From CAVRGQ01 sp963720785 (GTDB lineage Bacteria > Actinomycetota > Acidimicrobiia > IMCC26256 > DASPTH01): a stretch of 64,000 nucleotides of DNA. The position numbers and the translations under genes are program-made. Below are positions 53,330-61,682 of the stretch, piece after piece; positions within the stretch are counted from its first letter, which is position 1, and every line of letters starts with the position of its first letter. The stretch covers positions 744,001-808,000 of the forward strand of contig CAVRGQ010000005.1 in the NCBI GenBank assembly GCA_963720785.1, written 5' to 3'. The notes below the pieces were generated by a model, which worked only from the letters and a program-made list of their open reading frames with translations, did no database searches and had not been told where the DNA came from.

Positions 53330-53911
53330 GTGCAATCGGAAGACCTCCGTGGCGCACCGATCGTCGAGCCGAGGCTCGGCAGCAGCGTGCGCGTACATCC
53401 CCACCGGTTCGACCCCGACCTGCCGTTCGACGTGCGGGTCGTCCGCTGGCCCGCCGAAGCCGAGCAGCGGACCGATCTCGCCGCCCTCGACCTGCCCCGC
53501 ATCGTCGTGGTGGGTGTCGACGACCCGGCACCCGAGCTGTCCGACGAGCTCGAGGACTGGGTGCGCGCACCCGTCGACCCCGAGGATCTCGCGGTGCGGG
53601 CATCGACCGTCGCCCGGCGCGCCGACCTGCGCATGCGGCCGTGGGTCGACGACGACGGCGTGCTCTGGTTCCGCGACCGCTGGTACGCGCTCGCCGACGG
53701 CCAGCTCCCGTTGTTGCGCGTGCTCGTGGCGCAGTTCGGCCACGTGGTCCCGCAGGACGCCGTGCTCGCGGCCTATGCCGCGGCCGGGCGCAGCACCCAT
53801 GCGGAGGCGGTGAAGACCAGCGCCCGCCGGCTCACGGGTGCGTTGGCGCCCCTCGGTCTGGAGCTGTGCCGCGTGCGCGGTCGCGGCTACCTGCTCGAAC
53901 GGCTGCCGTGA
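53330..53911 (+). CDS. Orphan OmpR-like winged-helix regulator with degenerate receiver
   Basis: 193 residues from GTG 53330 with a GAGGAG ribosome site. The N-terminal 75 or so residues look like a small alpha/beta domain (VRVVRWPAEAEQR, RIVVVGVDDPAP) without a clear phosphoacceptor Asp or Lys. The C-terminal domain is an OmpR-type winged helix: LWFRDRWYALADGQLPLLRVLVAQ, HVVPQDAVLAAYAAAG, AVKTSARRLTGAL and RVRGRGYLLE. No kinase is nearby, so it may work without phosphorylation. Confidence 0.75.
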   Translation: MQSEDLRGAPIVEPRLGSSVRVHPHRFDPDLPFDVRVVRWPAEAEQRTDLAALDLPRIVVVGVDDPAPELSDELEDWVRAPVDPEDLAVRASTVARRADLRMRPWVDDDGVLWFRDRWYALADGQLPLLRVLVAQFGHVVPQDAVLAAYAAAGRSTHAEAVKTSARRLTGALAPLGLELCRVRGRGYLLERLP

Positions 53912-55019
53912 TCAGGCGCCGGGCGGCACGGGCCGCGGGATGCCGAGCTTGTCGGCGGTGATGCCCACCACCGGGTTGTAGATCGCCATCGCGCCGACCG
54001 ACGGGTCGCCCGCCTCCGCCGCGAACATCGCGGCGAGGCGGATCATCACGAGCGAGAACTGGAACCCGGCGAGGATCTCGTAGAACTCCACGTTCGCCGC
54101 GGGCCGCCCCATCAGCTCCTCCCAGAGCGCGATGGTCGCGGCGCGGTCGAGCATGCCCGGGAGCATCTGCGCGCCGCCCGCCTCGAGGCTGTACTCCTGC
54201 AGGAACAGCCACCAGCCGAGGTCGCTCTCGCTGTTGCCGAGCGACACCATCTCCCAGTCGAACACCGCGATGACCTCGGTGTGGTCGCCGCCGCCGTACA
54301 TCTGGTTGCCGGGACGCGCGTCTCCCCAGCAGAGCTCCACCAGGTCGCCGTCGGCCGGCCAGTGCGCGTCGAGCCAGGCCCACGCCGCATGGATCACCGG
54401 GTGCTCGCGGTCACCCCACGCCCACTGCAGGTAGTTGTGGAAGTAGTTGCGTCGCTGTTCGGGGCCGAGCGCACCGTGGTGCAGCAAGTTCAGGTGATCG
54501 AAGCCCGCCGCCTTCCAGTCGACCTTCGCCACGCGCGTCATCGCCTCGACGCCGTTGTGCGCCCAGCGCGGCACGCTGCTCGGGCGTCATCTCCACGACG
54601 AAGCCCTCCTGCGTGTACGGCGGCGCGTCGGCGGGCACCACGCCGTGCAGGCGGTCCATCACGAAGAACGGCCCGCCCAGCACCGAGTCGTCGCGTTCGG
54701 CCCAGCGCACGTTCGCGACGGGCACGTTCGAGTGGTCACGCAGCAGCGCCATCGAGAGGTACTGCTGGGTGACCAGGTCGATCTCGGGGAAGAGGTGGTG
54801 CGTCGCCGGCTGACTGCGCAACACGAGCTCGGCCTCGGTGCGCACACCGTCGACGGCCCACGAGGCGTCGAAGAGGTACGTCTCGTTCGAGAACCCGTTG
54901 CCCTGCGGGATCTCGAGCTTGCTGACCTGCACGTCGGACGCGCCCGGCTCCTGGCGCGCGATCCACGCCTCGAGGACGCCCTTGACCTGTTCCGGGTCCC
55001 GCTGACCTGCAACCGGCAC
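53912..55019 (-). pseudogene. Phosphotransferase (APH/ACAD10-like) family, one frameshift
   Basis: About 368 residues after repair. GTG 55019 has a GGGGGA ribosome site; VQVSKLEIPQGNGFSNETYLF is the nucleotide-binding glycine loop. Near 54,568 an extra base splits the gene after EMTPEQRA; the next frame resumes RWAHNGVEAM. The catalytic loop reads CWGDARPGN (usual H-G-D-x4-N; Trp replaces His) followed by FDWEMVSLGNSESDLGWWL with the Mg-binding Asp. Related enzymes phosphorylate hydroxyacyl chains or choline-like alcohols. It ends flush against the regulator stop. Confidence 0.88.
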
Positions 55020-55127
55020 GTCGTTCCCCCACTGTTCGTCGTCGAATTCGGTGACCGCGGGTGACGGTAGCCCGCGCCCCGGCGAAAATCCCGCGCCACG
55101 GCACCGCCCACGTGCCAGCGTGTGCGG

Positions 55128-55484
55128 ATGGACGAACAGAGCGCACGACGCTGGGCCGAGCAGTGGATCGACGACTGGAACCGTCACGACGTCGACGCGG
55201 TGCTCGCGCACTTCGCCGACGACGTGGAGTTCAGCTCGCCGCTCGTCACCCAGGTGATGGGCCACCCCGACGGCATCGTGCGCGGCCGCGACGAGCTGCG
55301 CACGTACTGGACCACGGCCCTGGCGGCGCGGCCCGACCTGCACTTCGAGCTGGTCGACGTGCACGTGGGCGCCGGGTGTCTCGCGGTGCGGTACCGCAAC
55401 CAGGCCGGGCGGGTCGCCACCGAGATCGAGGTGTTCGACGCCGACGGCAAGGTCGCCCACGGCTGGGCGCTGTACGGGGCCTGA
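55128..55484 (+). CDS. SnoaL-like / NTF2-fold protein
   Basis: 118 residues from ATG 55128 (GTG 55122 possible). Cone-shaped NTF2 fold: WAEQWIDDWNRHDVDAVLAHFADDVEFSSPL at the start, GRDELRTYWTTALAARPDLHFEL in the middle and WALYGA at the end. This fold serves isomerases, cyclases and hydrolases such as SnoaL and ketosteroid isomerase. The ABM-type gene follows after 52 bases, suggesting a small two-gene unit. Confidence 0.8.
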   Translation: MDEQSARRWAEQWIDDWNRHDVDAVLAHFADDVEFSSPLVTQVMGHPDGIVRGRDELRTYWTTALAARPDLHFELVDVHVGAGCLAVRYRNQAGRVATEIEVFDADGKVAHGWALYGA

Positions 55485-55536
55485 CCTACGCTCACCCCGT
55501 CCCCGCCTCCGCGCTCTTCGGCCCAAGGAGCCCACC

Positions 55537-55851
55537 ATGTTCGTGGTCCACAACCGCATCGAGGTCCCCGCCGACCAGGCCGAGGGATTCGAGCAGCACT
55601 TCGCCGAGCGCATGCGCACGACCCTCGCCGGGGTCTCCGGCCTGCAGCGCAGTGCCCTGCTGAAGCCGAGCGAGCCGGGCAAGCCCTACCTCGCGACGAT
55701 GGAGTTCGACTCGCGTGAGTCGTTCATGGGCTGGATGCAGTCCGACGCGTTCAAGCACGCGCACGCGGGCACCTCGTCGGAGGGCGGCCCCCAGGGTGGC
55801 CCTCCCCCCGGCGTCGAGGCCTACAGCGTGGTCGAGGACGTGCGGCTCTAG
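55537..55851 (+). CDS. Antibiotic-biosynthesis monooxygenase (ABM) domain protein
   Basis: 104 residues: MFVVHNRIEVPADQAEGFEQHFAER and PYLATMEFDSRESFMGWMQSDAFKHAHA follow the ABM ferredoxin-like fold of HmoA/IsdG-type haem-degrading or quinone-forming monooxygenases. A Gly/Pro-rich insert (GGPQGGPPPGVE) precedes the last strand. A strong hairpin follows its stop. Confidence 0.8.
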   Translation: MFVVHNRIEVPADQAEGFEQHFAERMRTTLAGVSGLQRSALLKPSEPGKPYLATMEFDSRESFMGWMQSDAFKHAHAGTSSEGGPQGGPPPGVEAYSVVEDVRL

Positions 55852-55876
55852 CGCTGGACAGCACCGGAGACGCGAG

Positions 55877-55904
55877 CGAGGCGCCGCCCGTGGGCGGCGC
55901 CTCG
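55877..55904 (+). terminator. 12-bp G+C hairpin terminator
   Basis: CGAGGCGCCGCC (55877-55888) pairs with GGCGGCGCCTCG (55893-55904) around CGTG, 26 bases after the ABM stop and before the convergent beta-helix gene (ends 55933). Probably terminates both. No T-run. Confidence 0.7.
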
Positions 55905-55932
55905 TCGCGTCCGTGGATCGACTGGTGCTACG

Positions 55933-57828
55933 TCAGCCGGTGAACCTGGGCTGGATCACCACCGCCGCCTCGACCTGGTACTCGGCGCCGGTCACCTCGA
56001 CCGCACCGATGTCGCACCCGTTGAGCTGCGGGCGGGTCACGCCCCGCTGGTCGGTGCCCACCCCGCTCGCCGCACCGGTCTGGCACGCAGCGGTCGGGAC
56101 CCCGTCGATGAGCGGGCTGGCAACGCCGTTGGTCTTCGGCGTGTAGGGCAGCATCGTGGGCGTCGGGCCTCCGTTGGCGCCGAGCGCGTTGAGCTGTGGA
56201 CTGCCCGCGTTCTCCCGGTCGCCGGTGCCGGTCAGGCCGCACGAGGCGTCGTCGGAGAAGTTGTACCCCTGCGACGTGGTGCCGCTGCCCGTGAGAATGC
56301 AGTTCGTTCCGCCGTTCGGGTCGGCGAACACCGTGGCGAACGTGGTGAGCGAGGCCGCCGAGAGGTTGGCCGGCCGCTCGGCGATCGCCGCGTGCACCTG
56401 CTGGCGGCGGCCGTAGCCACTGCTCGACGCGAGCGGCTCGACCGGCGGCTCGGTCAGGATGTTCCCGTCGATCGTGGAGTACACGGTCGTGACCGGAGAG
56501 TCCCAGGCGTCGATCGCGCCGTCGTAGCTGCTGGAGTTGCCCGTGACGGTGGAGTTCTCGAGCCGCACCTCGGTGCTCTCGTTCCACACGTCGAACGCGC
56601 CACCGTCGTAGAGGGCAGTGTTGCCGGCGAACGTGGAGCGCGTGATCAGCACCGCTTCCTGACCGTCGAAGGCCGCGCCGCCACCCGAGCAGTCGCAGTC
56701 GCCGCCGGGGGTGTCGGTGGTGGTCGCGGTGTTGCCGGCGATGGTGCTGTCGGTGATGGTCGTCTGGACGCCGCGGCCCGCCGCCTTGACGTCACGACCC
56801 GGGAAGCCCTGGGCGCCGGCCGAGTCGACGAAGAAGGAGAGGCTGGCGAAGATGCCGCCGCCGTCAGCCTGGCAGGAGTCCACGCAGCTGGCGTCGTTGT
56901 TTGTCACCGAGGACGAGGTGAGCGTGAGGCTGCCGCCGCTGACGGCCAGACCGCCGCCCACGTTGCTGCAGCCGAACGAACAGGTCGCGGAGTTGCCCGT
57001 CACGCTCGTTCCCGCGACGGTCACGTCGCCGAACTCGGAGAACAGGCCACCGCCGGCGGGCAGGCACTCACCCTTGCACTGGGCATGGTTGTCGGTGAAC
57101 GTCGACCCGGTGATCGTGGCGCCGTCGTTCGCGTAGGCGCCGCCGCCCAAGGCGAAGGGGCTCTCGCCCGGCTCCACCACGTTGCCGGTCACGGTCGAGT
57201 TGGTGACGGTGAGGAACCCGCCGGTGAAGATGCCGCCGCCCCCGTCCCACGCCTGGTTGTTGCTGATCGTGGAACCGTCGACGATCACGTCGCCGTCGGC
57301 GTAGATGCCGCCGCCGGACGAGGCGCAGAGGGACGTCGCTCCGATCGAGCCGATGTTGGAACCACACCCGTTGGTCCAGTTCCCGGTGATGGTGGAGTTG
57401 AGCACGGTCACCGGACCCTGGCTGCTGGCGACGCCGTTGCCGAACACGGTCGGGTTCGGGGCACCAGCGTGCGTGATCGTGATGTTCTGCACCGTCAAGA
57501 GTGCGGTGCCGGTGTCGACGTAGACGGTGGAGTTCCCGTCACACGTCTGGGTGAGCGTGAAGCCGTGACCGTCGACCAGTGTCGGGTCGGTCTGGTTGCG
57601 CTCGGGGTAGTAGCCGCAGTTGCCGTACTGCGTGAGATCGATGTCGTTGGCGAGGTCGATCTGGGTGACCCCGCTGTCGGTCCACGCGTCGAAGAACTCG
57701 GCGTCGTTGTGCACCGTCGCCTGGGTGGCGGCGCCCGCGGGTGCTGCGAGCACCAGCGGCGCCAGACCGGCGGTCACGGCCACTGTGGCCACGACGGCCC
57801 AGGACCGGCGGAAACGGAACTTCTTCAT
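55933..57828 (-). CDS. Secreted parallel beta-helix protein with choice-of-anchor Q-type end
   Basis: 631 residues from ATG 57828 with a GGAGGG ribosome site. Signal peptide MKKFRFRRSWAVVATVAVTAGLA, ending AGA. Residues 100-500 are repeats of short beta strands with GGGI/GGGL turns and N-S-T-V-T-G-N units, a right-handed parallel beta-helix as in polymorphic outer-membrane-type proteins. The end GVTRPQLNGCDIGAVE is the choice-of-anchor Q signature. Several Cys in the rungs may form disulfides. Likely surface or secreted, adhesive; no enzymatic residues seen. Confidence 0.85.
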   Translation of the reverse strand: MKKFRFRRSWAVVATVAVTAGLAPLVLAAPAGAATQATVHNDAEFFDAWTDSGVTQIDLANDIDLTQYGNCGYYPERNQTDPTLVDGHGFTLTQTCDGNSTVYVDTGTALLTVQNITITHAGAPNPTVFGNGVASSQGPVTVLNSTITGNWTNGCGSNIGSIGATSLCASSGGGIYADGDVIVDGSTISNNQAWDGGGGIFTGGFLTVTNSTVTGNVVEPGESPFALGGGAYANDGATITGSTFTDNHAQCKGECLPAGGGLFSEFGDVTVAGTSVTGNSATCSFGCSNVGGGLAVSGGSLTLTSSSVTNNDASCVDSCQADGGGIFASLSFFVDSAGAQGFPGRDVKAAGRGVQTTITDSTIAGNTATTTDTPGGDCDCSGGGAAFDGQEAVLITRSTFAGNTALYDGGAFDVWNESTEVRLENSTVTGNSSSYDGAIDAWDSPVTTVYSTIDGNILTEPPVEPLASSSGYGRRQQVHAAIAERPANLSAASLTTFATVFADPNGGTNCILTGSGTTSQGYNFSDDASCGLTGTGDRENAGSPQLNALGANGGPTPTMLPYTPKTNGVASPLIDGVPTAACQTGAASGVGTDQRGVTRPQLNGCDIGAVEVTGAEYQVEAAVVIQPRFTG

Positions 57829-57989
57829 GGCTTGCCCTCCATATGGCGCCCCGACCGGCGCCGAATCCGGAGATGCTAGGCAAAAGTCGTCAGGTTGTGA
57901 CGGATCACTCGGGTCGGCGGCCCACAGCCCTTGTACCGTGGGCATCCCGCGGCCCGCTGCCGCCCTCCGCAGATCCGGAAGGACCCGCC

Positions 57990-58442
57990 GTGACCGACAA
58001 GTCGTTCTTCACCGAGGACGAGTGGAAGGCCCTCTCCGAGGCGCCCCTCGCCGTGACCCTCGCGATGGTGGCCGTCGGCCAGCACGGGCCGATCTCCATG
58101 GTCAAGGAAGCCGCCGCCAGCGCCCGCGAGATCGCCAAGCCGGGCGACCGGGGCGCGGCCAACGAGCTCATCGCCCTGCTCGGCCACGACGCGGAGAGCA
58201 AGGAAGCCCGCCACGACGTCGAGGCCCACAAGGGCGCGTCGATGGAGCAGGAGGTCGACGTCGCGATCGGGCTGCTCGCGCCCACCGCGAAGGCGATCGC
58301 CAAGCTCCCCCCCGAAGAGGCCGGCGAGGTGCGGGCGTGGCTGCTCGACGTCGCCCAGGCGGTCGGCGACGCGTCCAAGGGCACCAGCGACGAGGAGACC
58401 GCCGTGATCGAGCGGATCCGGGTGGCGCTCACCGGTGCGTGA
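57990..58442 (+). CDS. Hypothetical cytosolic helical protein
   Basis: 150 residues from GTG 57990 with a GGAAGGA ribosome site; the frame is open upstream. Mostly helical and acidic: FFTEDEWKALSEAPLAVTLAMVAVGQHG, PGDRGAANELIALLGHD, VDVAIGLLAPTAKAIAKLPPEEAGEVRAWLL. No signal peptide and no family recognised, although the helical repeat is loosely like tellurite-resistance TerB domains. The next gene overlaps it by 8 bases, so the two are coupled. Confidence 0.7.
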   Translation: MTDKSFFTEDEWKALSEAPLAVTLAMVAVGQHGPISMVKEAAASAREIAKPGDRGAANELIALLGHDAESKEARHDVEAHKGASMEQEVDVAIGLLAPTAKAIAKLPPEEAGEVRAWLLDVAQAVGDASKGTSDEETAVIERIRVALTGA

Positions 58443-58881
58443 CGCGACCCGCGCGGCCGTCGCCGCGCTCCTGGTCGCGACCGCGCTCGGTGCATCGGTC
58501 GGCACCGCCGGCGCGGCCACGAAGCCGGCGGCGTGCACCCTCCTCACGAAGCGCGCCGTCACCAAGGCCATCGGCGAGCCCGCGACGAACACCGACAAGC
58601 GCAACGACGAGTGCTGGTACGAGTCGAAGAACGGCCTGAAGGTCGTCAACCTGATCCGGCGCACCGACGACGTCGACACCTGGCGCTCGGGATACCAGAA
58701 CAGCTTCTGGACCGCGAACGACTACGGCGACGAGGGCTACACGGGCAAGGCGCTCGACTCCATCGTGTGGCGCAACGGCACCACGGAGTACGAGGTCAAC
58801 GTGGTGTACTCCACCAAGGGCAATCCGCGACGCCCGGTCGAGCAACTCGCGAAGCAGGTCAACGCGAAGCTCGACGCCTGA
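58435..58881 (+). CDS. Secreted protein, DUF3558-like
   Basis: 148 residues from GTG 58435, overlapping the previous gene. Signal peptide ending TAGA, then PAACTLLTKRAVTKAIGEPATNT and a second Cys in DECWYE, the Cys-x-L-L-T-x-x-x-V and paired-Cys layout of DUF3558-type secreted proteins. No lipobox. Function unknown; the pairing with a cytosolic helical protein is unexplained. Confidence 0.7.
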   Translation: MRDATRAAVAALLVATALGASVGTAGAATKPAACTLLTKRAVTKAIGEPATNTDKRNDECWYESKNGLKVVNLIRRTDDVDTWRSGYQNSFWTANDYGDEGYTGKALDSIVWRNGTTEYEVNVVYSTKGNPRRPVEQLAKQVNAKLDA

Positions 58882-58901
58882 GCGTCACTTCCTTCCCTAC
58901 G

Positions 58902-60392
58902 TCACTTCCCCACATTCGACTGCGCGGCCGCGTCCTTGACGTGCTGCGCGTCGCCCTCGAGCACCACGCCCGCCTTCACCGCCGCGTCGACTGCTGAGTT
59001 CCATGCCTTCGTGAACGCGGCGTGGCTGGGGTAGCGCTTGGCGAGCTGCGCACTCGTGTACGGAGTGGTCGTCCCGAACAACGCGCAGAAGTTCGAACCC
59101 GACTGCCCCACCCCCGTCAGCGTCGCGACCGGCACCTGCACGGCCGGCGTGCGCATCCCGCCCTTGACCATGCCGTTCCCGGCGAGGATGCGCTTGGACG
59201 GCTGGTTCGCACCGATCGGCACGCGCGGCATGCTCGGCGGCGGCGTGCCGCTCTCGACCCACTTCGCGAGTGCGTCGACCGCGCTTCTGAGCGCGTACGT
59301 CTGCTGGCCGCCGTTGACCGGCGACGAGCAATCGAAGAGTCCGTAGGGCTTCGCGCTCGGCGTGAGCATCGACTGGAAGAGTGCGACGTCGCCCTGACCG
59401 TCGCCCGTGTCCGTGAGGCCGATCCCGAGCGTGTACGAGTCGGCGTGTGCGGTGCCGGGTACCTCCCAACCGCGGAACGTCTTCGTGTCGGGCTGGCGGG
59501 CCCAGAGGTAACCGAGCTGGTAGAGGTCGGTCTCGGTCGAGAAGTTCAGCACCGGCACGCCGAGGTCGGTGCGGATCAGCGTGGGGTTCGGCGCGTTCAC
59601 GTTGCCGGTGGCGAACTGCTGACCGGACTGATCGCTGAAGAGCGGCGCTCCGAGGTTGCCGCGGCTGTGTACGAGGTACCCGTCGAAGGCCTTCGCCGTG
59701 GGGGCGATCGCGTCGAGATAGGTGGTCAGGCGGCTCGCCGACTGCGATTCACCGTCGGCGAGCACGTGCTTCGGCGTGAGCCCCGAGAGCAGCGTTGCGG
59801 CCTGGTCGCGCACCGCGCGCCCGGCCTGCGTGTAGATGTCGTAGGAGTAGTTGTCGTTCGGGATGCTCAACGAGCCGTAGCGCTCGGGGTCGGCGCCCTT
59901 GGGTGCGAACGCGGCGAACTGCGTGCCCGGCACCCCCTCGATCCCGACCTTCTGGGCCGACACGCCGACGTAGGCGTACCCCTCGCGGATCAGCGCCACG
60001 TGCGTCTGCATCCAGTCGAAGGCGCTGTCCATCCCGCTGGTGACGTTCATCCACTCCACCAACACCGTGCCGTTGAACTTCGCCGGGTCCGTGGGCCGGT
60101 AGACGACCACGCGCGTCTTGTAGGGCGCAGTGTCCTTCACGCTCACCGTCCACTTGCCGTCCGTGGTGAGCGGCGTCGCGCTGGTGTACGACGAAGCAGT
60201 GCCCGAGAGGAAGTACTCCGCCTGTTCGTAGCCCACCGTCGAGAGGTCGAAGGTGGTCCCGGTGACGACGATGTTTCCGGGGATCGGACCCTCCACCGTC
60301 GCGCCGGCAGCCCCCTGTGCGGAAGCGCCGGGCGCGACCAGACTCACGCAGAGTGCGGCGAGCACGACCACGAGCGACCACCTACGAAGCAC
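58902..60392 (-). CDS. Secreted alpha/beta hydrolase (Abhydrolase_10-like)
   Basis: 496 residues. Signal peptide ending ASA; then a long beta-rich N-terminal region, WMNVTSGMDSAFDWMQTHVALIREGYAYVGVSAQKVGIEG, the nucleophile elbow DGESQSASRL and a late His in GTAHADSY. This matches the large actinobacterial alpha/beta-hydrolase-domain family of unknown substrate. Convergent with the DUF3558-like gene. The dienelactone hydrolase-type gene begins upstream on the same strand (9-base gap), forming a possible hydrolase operon. Confidence 0.85.
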   Translation of the reverse strand: MLRRWSLVVVLAALCVSLVAPGASAQGAAGATVEGPIPGNIVVTGTTFDLSTVGYEQAEYFLSGTASSYTSATPLTTDGKWTVSVKDTAPYKTRVVVYRPTDPAKFNGTVLVEWMNVTSGMDSAFDWMQTHVALIREGYAYVGVSAQKVGIEGVPGTQFAAFAPKGADPERYGSLSIPNDNYSYDIYTQAGRAVRDQAATLLSGLTPKHVLADGESQSASRLTTYLDAIAPTAKAFDGYLVHSRGNLGAPLFSDQSGQQFATGNVNAPNPTLIRTDLGVPVLNFSTETDLYQLGYLWARQPDTKTFRGWEVPGTAHADSYTLGIGLTDTGDGQGDVALFQSMLTPSAKPYGLFDCSSPVNGGQQTYALRSAVDALAKWVESGTPPPSMPRVPIGANQPSKRILAGNGMVKGGMRTPAVQVPVATLTGVGQSGSNFCALFGTTTPYTSAQLAKRYPSHAAFTKAWNSAVDAAVKAGVVLEGDAQHVKDAAAQSNVGK

Positions 60393-60401
60393 GGCTCCCC
60401 C

Positions 60402-61106
60402 TCAGCTGAGTTGGTCGCGGAAGAAGGCGACGATGCGCCCGCGCGAGTCGGCCTCGGCCTCGGGCGCGTCGAGCCCGCCGCCCATGAGCTTCGCCGACAC
60501 CGCCATCACCTTGCTGCCCTCGTGGTGGTTCATGAACGAGTGCCCGGCTTCGGAGTACTCCTTCACGTCGTGCACCACGCCCGCGGCGTCGAGCGCACGT
60601 TCGAGCTTCGCGGCCGCACCGCGCAAGGTGCGATCGCGTGCGCCGAACGACCCGACGACCGGGCACGCGTCGCGCACGAGCGCGTCGACGTCCTTCGGCA
60701 CCGTGCCGTAGTTCACGCTCGCGGCGCCGAAGCCGTGGCCCGGCGCGAGCAACAGCGCGAAGCCGCCGCCCATGCAGAACCCGATGACCCCGACCTTCCC
60801 GGTGCAGTCGCCGCGCGCGGCAAGGAAGGCGCGCGTGGCCTCGACGTCGTCGAACGCCCGTCCGGAACGGCGCTGCAGGTCGCGGAAGGTGGAGATCAGA
60901 CACCCCACCTTCGTGCCGCGCGCGAACAGATCGGGCGCGATCGCCACGAATCCCTGTGACGCGAGCCAGTCCACCCAACGGCGCGTGTCGTCGCTCATGC
61001 CGAGCGCGTCGTGGATCACGACCACACCCGGCCAGGGGCCGTCGCCTTCAGGGCTCGCGAGGTACGCGGGCAGGCCGGACGGAACGGGAACAGTGGTGTC
61101 GGGCAC
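60402..61106 (-). CDS. Dienelactone hydrolase family protein
   Basis: 234 residues from GTG 61106 (PDTTVPVPSGLPAYL); the frame is open upstream with His/Arg repeats caused by antisense coding. Nucleophile Cys in GFCMGGG, Asp in VVGSFGARDRTL and His in EAGHSFMNHHEGS complete a Cys-Asp-His triad, as in dienelactone hydrolase of chlorocatechol pathways. Cytosolic, normal family length. Could act on lactones from ring cleavage. Confidence 0.9.
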   Translation of the reverse strand: MPDTTVPVPSGLPAYLASPEGDGPWPGVVVIHDALGMSDDTRRWVDWLASQGFVAIAPDLFARGTKVGCLISTFRDLQRRSGRAFDDVEATRAFLAARGDCTGKVGVIGFCMGGGFALLLAPGHGFGAASVNYGTVPKDVDALVRDACPVVGSFGARDRTLRGAAAKLERALDAAGVVHDVKEYSEAGHSFMNHHEGSKVMAVSAKLMGGGLDAPEAEADSRGRIVAFFRDQLS

Positions 61107-61138
61107 GGCGCGAGTCTCGCGCCGATCGCCCGCGCGTG

Positions 61139-61492
61139 TCAGTCCCCGATGTCGTCGATGTCGTCGATGTCGTCGGTGTCCTCGGCGGAGCGGAGATCGT
61201 CCTCGGTGTACGTGAGGATCTCGCAGCGCGCGACCGGCCACCGCGGGAGCTCGGCGGCGAACGCGGCGTCGCGGAAGATCAGCAGCGCGTGCTCGAGCAC
61301 TTCGGCGGGGTCCGCTTCGTCGGTGTCGATCGAGAAGCGCGCGCCGTAGCGATCGCCTGCGTCGTCGGCCGCAGCCGCGCCGCCGTACGGCTCGAGCACC
61401 TCTTCGAAGACGGCGACCTTCGCGACGAAGGTGTCGTCGGTGTCGGTCGCGTCACCCACGACGTCGATGTCCACGGTCCATCCGGTATCCAC
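61139..61492 (-). CDS. Small acidic hypothetical protein
   Basis: 117 residues starting MDTGWTVDIDVVGD. Mixed alpha/beta with many Asp/Glu; the C-terminus ends in tandem DDI units (EDTDDIDDIDDIGD) encoded by a 9-base repeat. No family recognised. Upstream of the dienelactone hydrolase on the same strand, 32 bases apart. Confidence 0.65.
   Translation of the reverse strand: MDTGWTVDIDVVGDATDTDDTFVAKVAVFEEVLEPYGGAAAADDAGDRYGARFSIDTDEADPAEVLEHALLIFRDAAFAAELPRWPVARCEILTYTEDDLRSAEDTDDIDDIDDIGD
61148..61183. repeat. 9-base tandem repeat GATGTCGTC
   Basis: Three perfect copies of GATGTCGTC (61148-61174) and one degenerate copy (GGTGTCCTC), encoding the DDI repeats at the end of the acidic protein. 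Slippage here would change the protein by three residues without breaking the frame. Confidence 0.85.
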
Positions 61493-61583
61493 GAGGGTGG
61501 GAGCCTAACGAGCCGAGCGCCGAAGCGCCGGAGCCGAGCGGAAGTGACCCGCGTCAACTTCCCTGGATTCGGGAAACTTTGGG

Positions 61584-61682
61584 TCAAGTTCCGGACGGCG
61601 AGGGCCGAAGCAACTGACAAGCCGGGGGCAACCGGCGGAAGGTCCCGAGACAGGGACGGGAAACGAAGCGAAGGGACCAACC
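61584..61682 (+). promoter_or_regulatory. Structured leader and possible sigma-28/WhiG-type promoter of the Flp pilin gene
   Basis: TCAAGTTC (61584-61591) and GCCGAAGC (61604-61611), 12 bases apart, resemble the FliA/WhiG sigma consensus (TAAAGTTT, GCCGATAA). After it come a small hairpin GCCGG/CCGGC (61621-61636) and GGTCCC (61641-61646), which can pair either with GGGAC (61653-61657) or with GGGACC (61673-61678). The latter overlaps the AAGGGA ribosome site, so two mutually exclusive folds could open or close translation. No known riboswitch class was matched. Confidence 0.4.

Noticed and set aside
61560..61682. Cyclic di-GMP-I riboswitch in front of the Flp pilin
   Set aside because: The invariant blocks of that class (GGCAAACC, GGGACGCAAAGCC) are not present; only a generic switchable hairpin remains.
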